Below, in pieces: positions 63,874 to 64,000 of a DNA stretch of 64,000 nt (position 1 is the first letter of the stretch; every line of letters starts with the position of its first letter). A model generated the notes under the pieces. The model did not search any database. It worked only from the letters and a program-made list of their open reading frames with translations, and was not told the origin of the DNA. Source of the stretch: Marinibactrum halimedae (GTDB taxonomy: Bacteria > Pseudomonadota > Gammaproteobacteria > Pseudomonadales > Cellvibrionaceae); contig NZ_JAJQVM010000022.1 of the NCBI RefSeq assembly GCF_021234875.1, positions 1 through 64,000 on the forward strand, written 5' to 3'. The translations under genes and the position numbers were made by a program.

Positions 63874-64000
63874 TGTCTTCACCCTAATGATCAAACCTAA
63901 ACGCTATATCAGTGTGTTTATAATTACCGGACTAGCCACTTAGTTTTGTATTCTACTCTGATAGTCGGCGAATATTGTAAATTGTGTGGCACGGTAGACA

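Noticed and set aside
61699-64000. parS site near parAB
   Set aside because: I looked for the TGTTTCACGTGAAACA-type palindrome near parB and parA and did not see it.

Overview
This window reads as chromosomal DNA of a marine-type gammaproteobacterium, most like the Oceanospirillales/Pseudomonadales group. The reasons are the gene set and order (parA-parB-atpIBEFHAGDC-glmU-glmS, phoBR close to ubiA, pst genes with large PstC/PstA), Pseudomonas-like AtpB, AtpE and UbiA sequences, a DUF482 acyltransferase beside phoR, a HexR regulator, a TRAP transporter and sodium-coupled carriers. Genus assignment is inference. I saw no rRNA, tRNA, insertion sequence, integrase or CRISPR array.

Layout. 1-3.5 kb: an unknown two-helix membrane protein, a His-rich secreted metal-binding protein, a DAACS symporter and HU. 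3.8-8.6 kb: ubiA, then phoB-phoR and a DUF482 acyltransferase. 8.8-13.7 kb: a receiver-TPR protein, a DUF938 methyltransferase, a receiver protein with a PilZ-like tail, YaaA and a DUF4265-like protein. 13.8-25 kb: an M48 lipoprotein protease, PepQ, a PhoD-like phosphatase, a secreted Vps62-jacalin protein, two small proteins (one YbjQ), a lipoprotein, a TauE/SafE permease and a Na/phosphate cotransporter. 26.5-32.6 kb: a 60-aa unknown protein, then the pstSCAB-phoU operon. 32.6-37.9 kb: TRAP genes dctQM and, on the other strand, dctP, with yciA, DUF2721, ybaK and acyP between them. 38-40.4 kb: ECF sigma factor, anti-sigma factor and a DUF4097 protein. 40.5-42.7 kb: an orphan VRR-NUC nuclease toxin, its DUF3396 immunity protein and a small relic-like gene. 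42.8-50.9 kb: uvrD, an orphan response regulator with a small hydrophobic ORF in front, hexR, tlyA, a nucleoside hydrolase and a second lipoprotein paralogous to the first. 50.9-64 kb: glmS, glmU, the F1Fo ATP synthase operon, parB and parA, all on the minus strand.

The main shared theme is phosphate. PhoB/PhoR, the Pst transporter with PhoU and an NptA-type cotransporter all lie here, and PhoB-box-like 11-bp repeats can be read in front of phoB, pstS and nptA. The pstS site is a clear triple repeat followed by a -10 element. A perfect 39-bp palindrome lies over the probable phoR start.

The most notable items are the orphan VRR-NUC/DUF3396 pair, the phoR palindrome, the Vps62-jacalin protein, the paralogous lipoproteins, the 60-aa gene with a strong ribosome-binding site and palindromic upstream region, and many short tandem repeats of 12-22 bp. 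The repeat units are multiples of three inside genes but of mixed length between genes.
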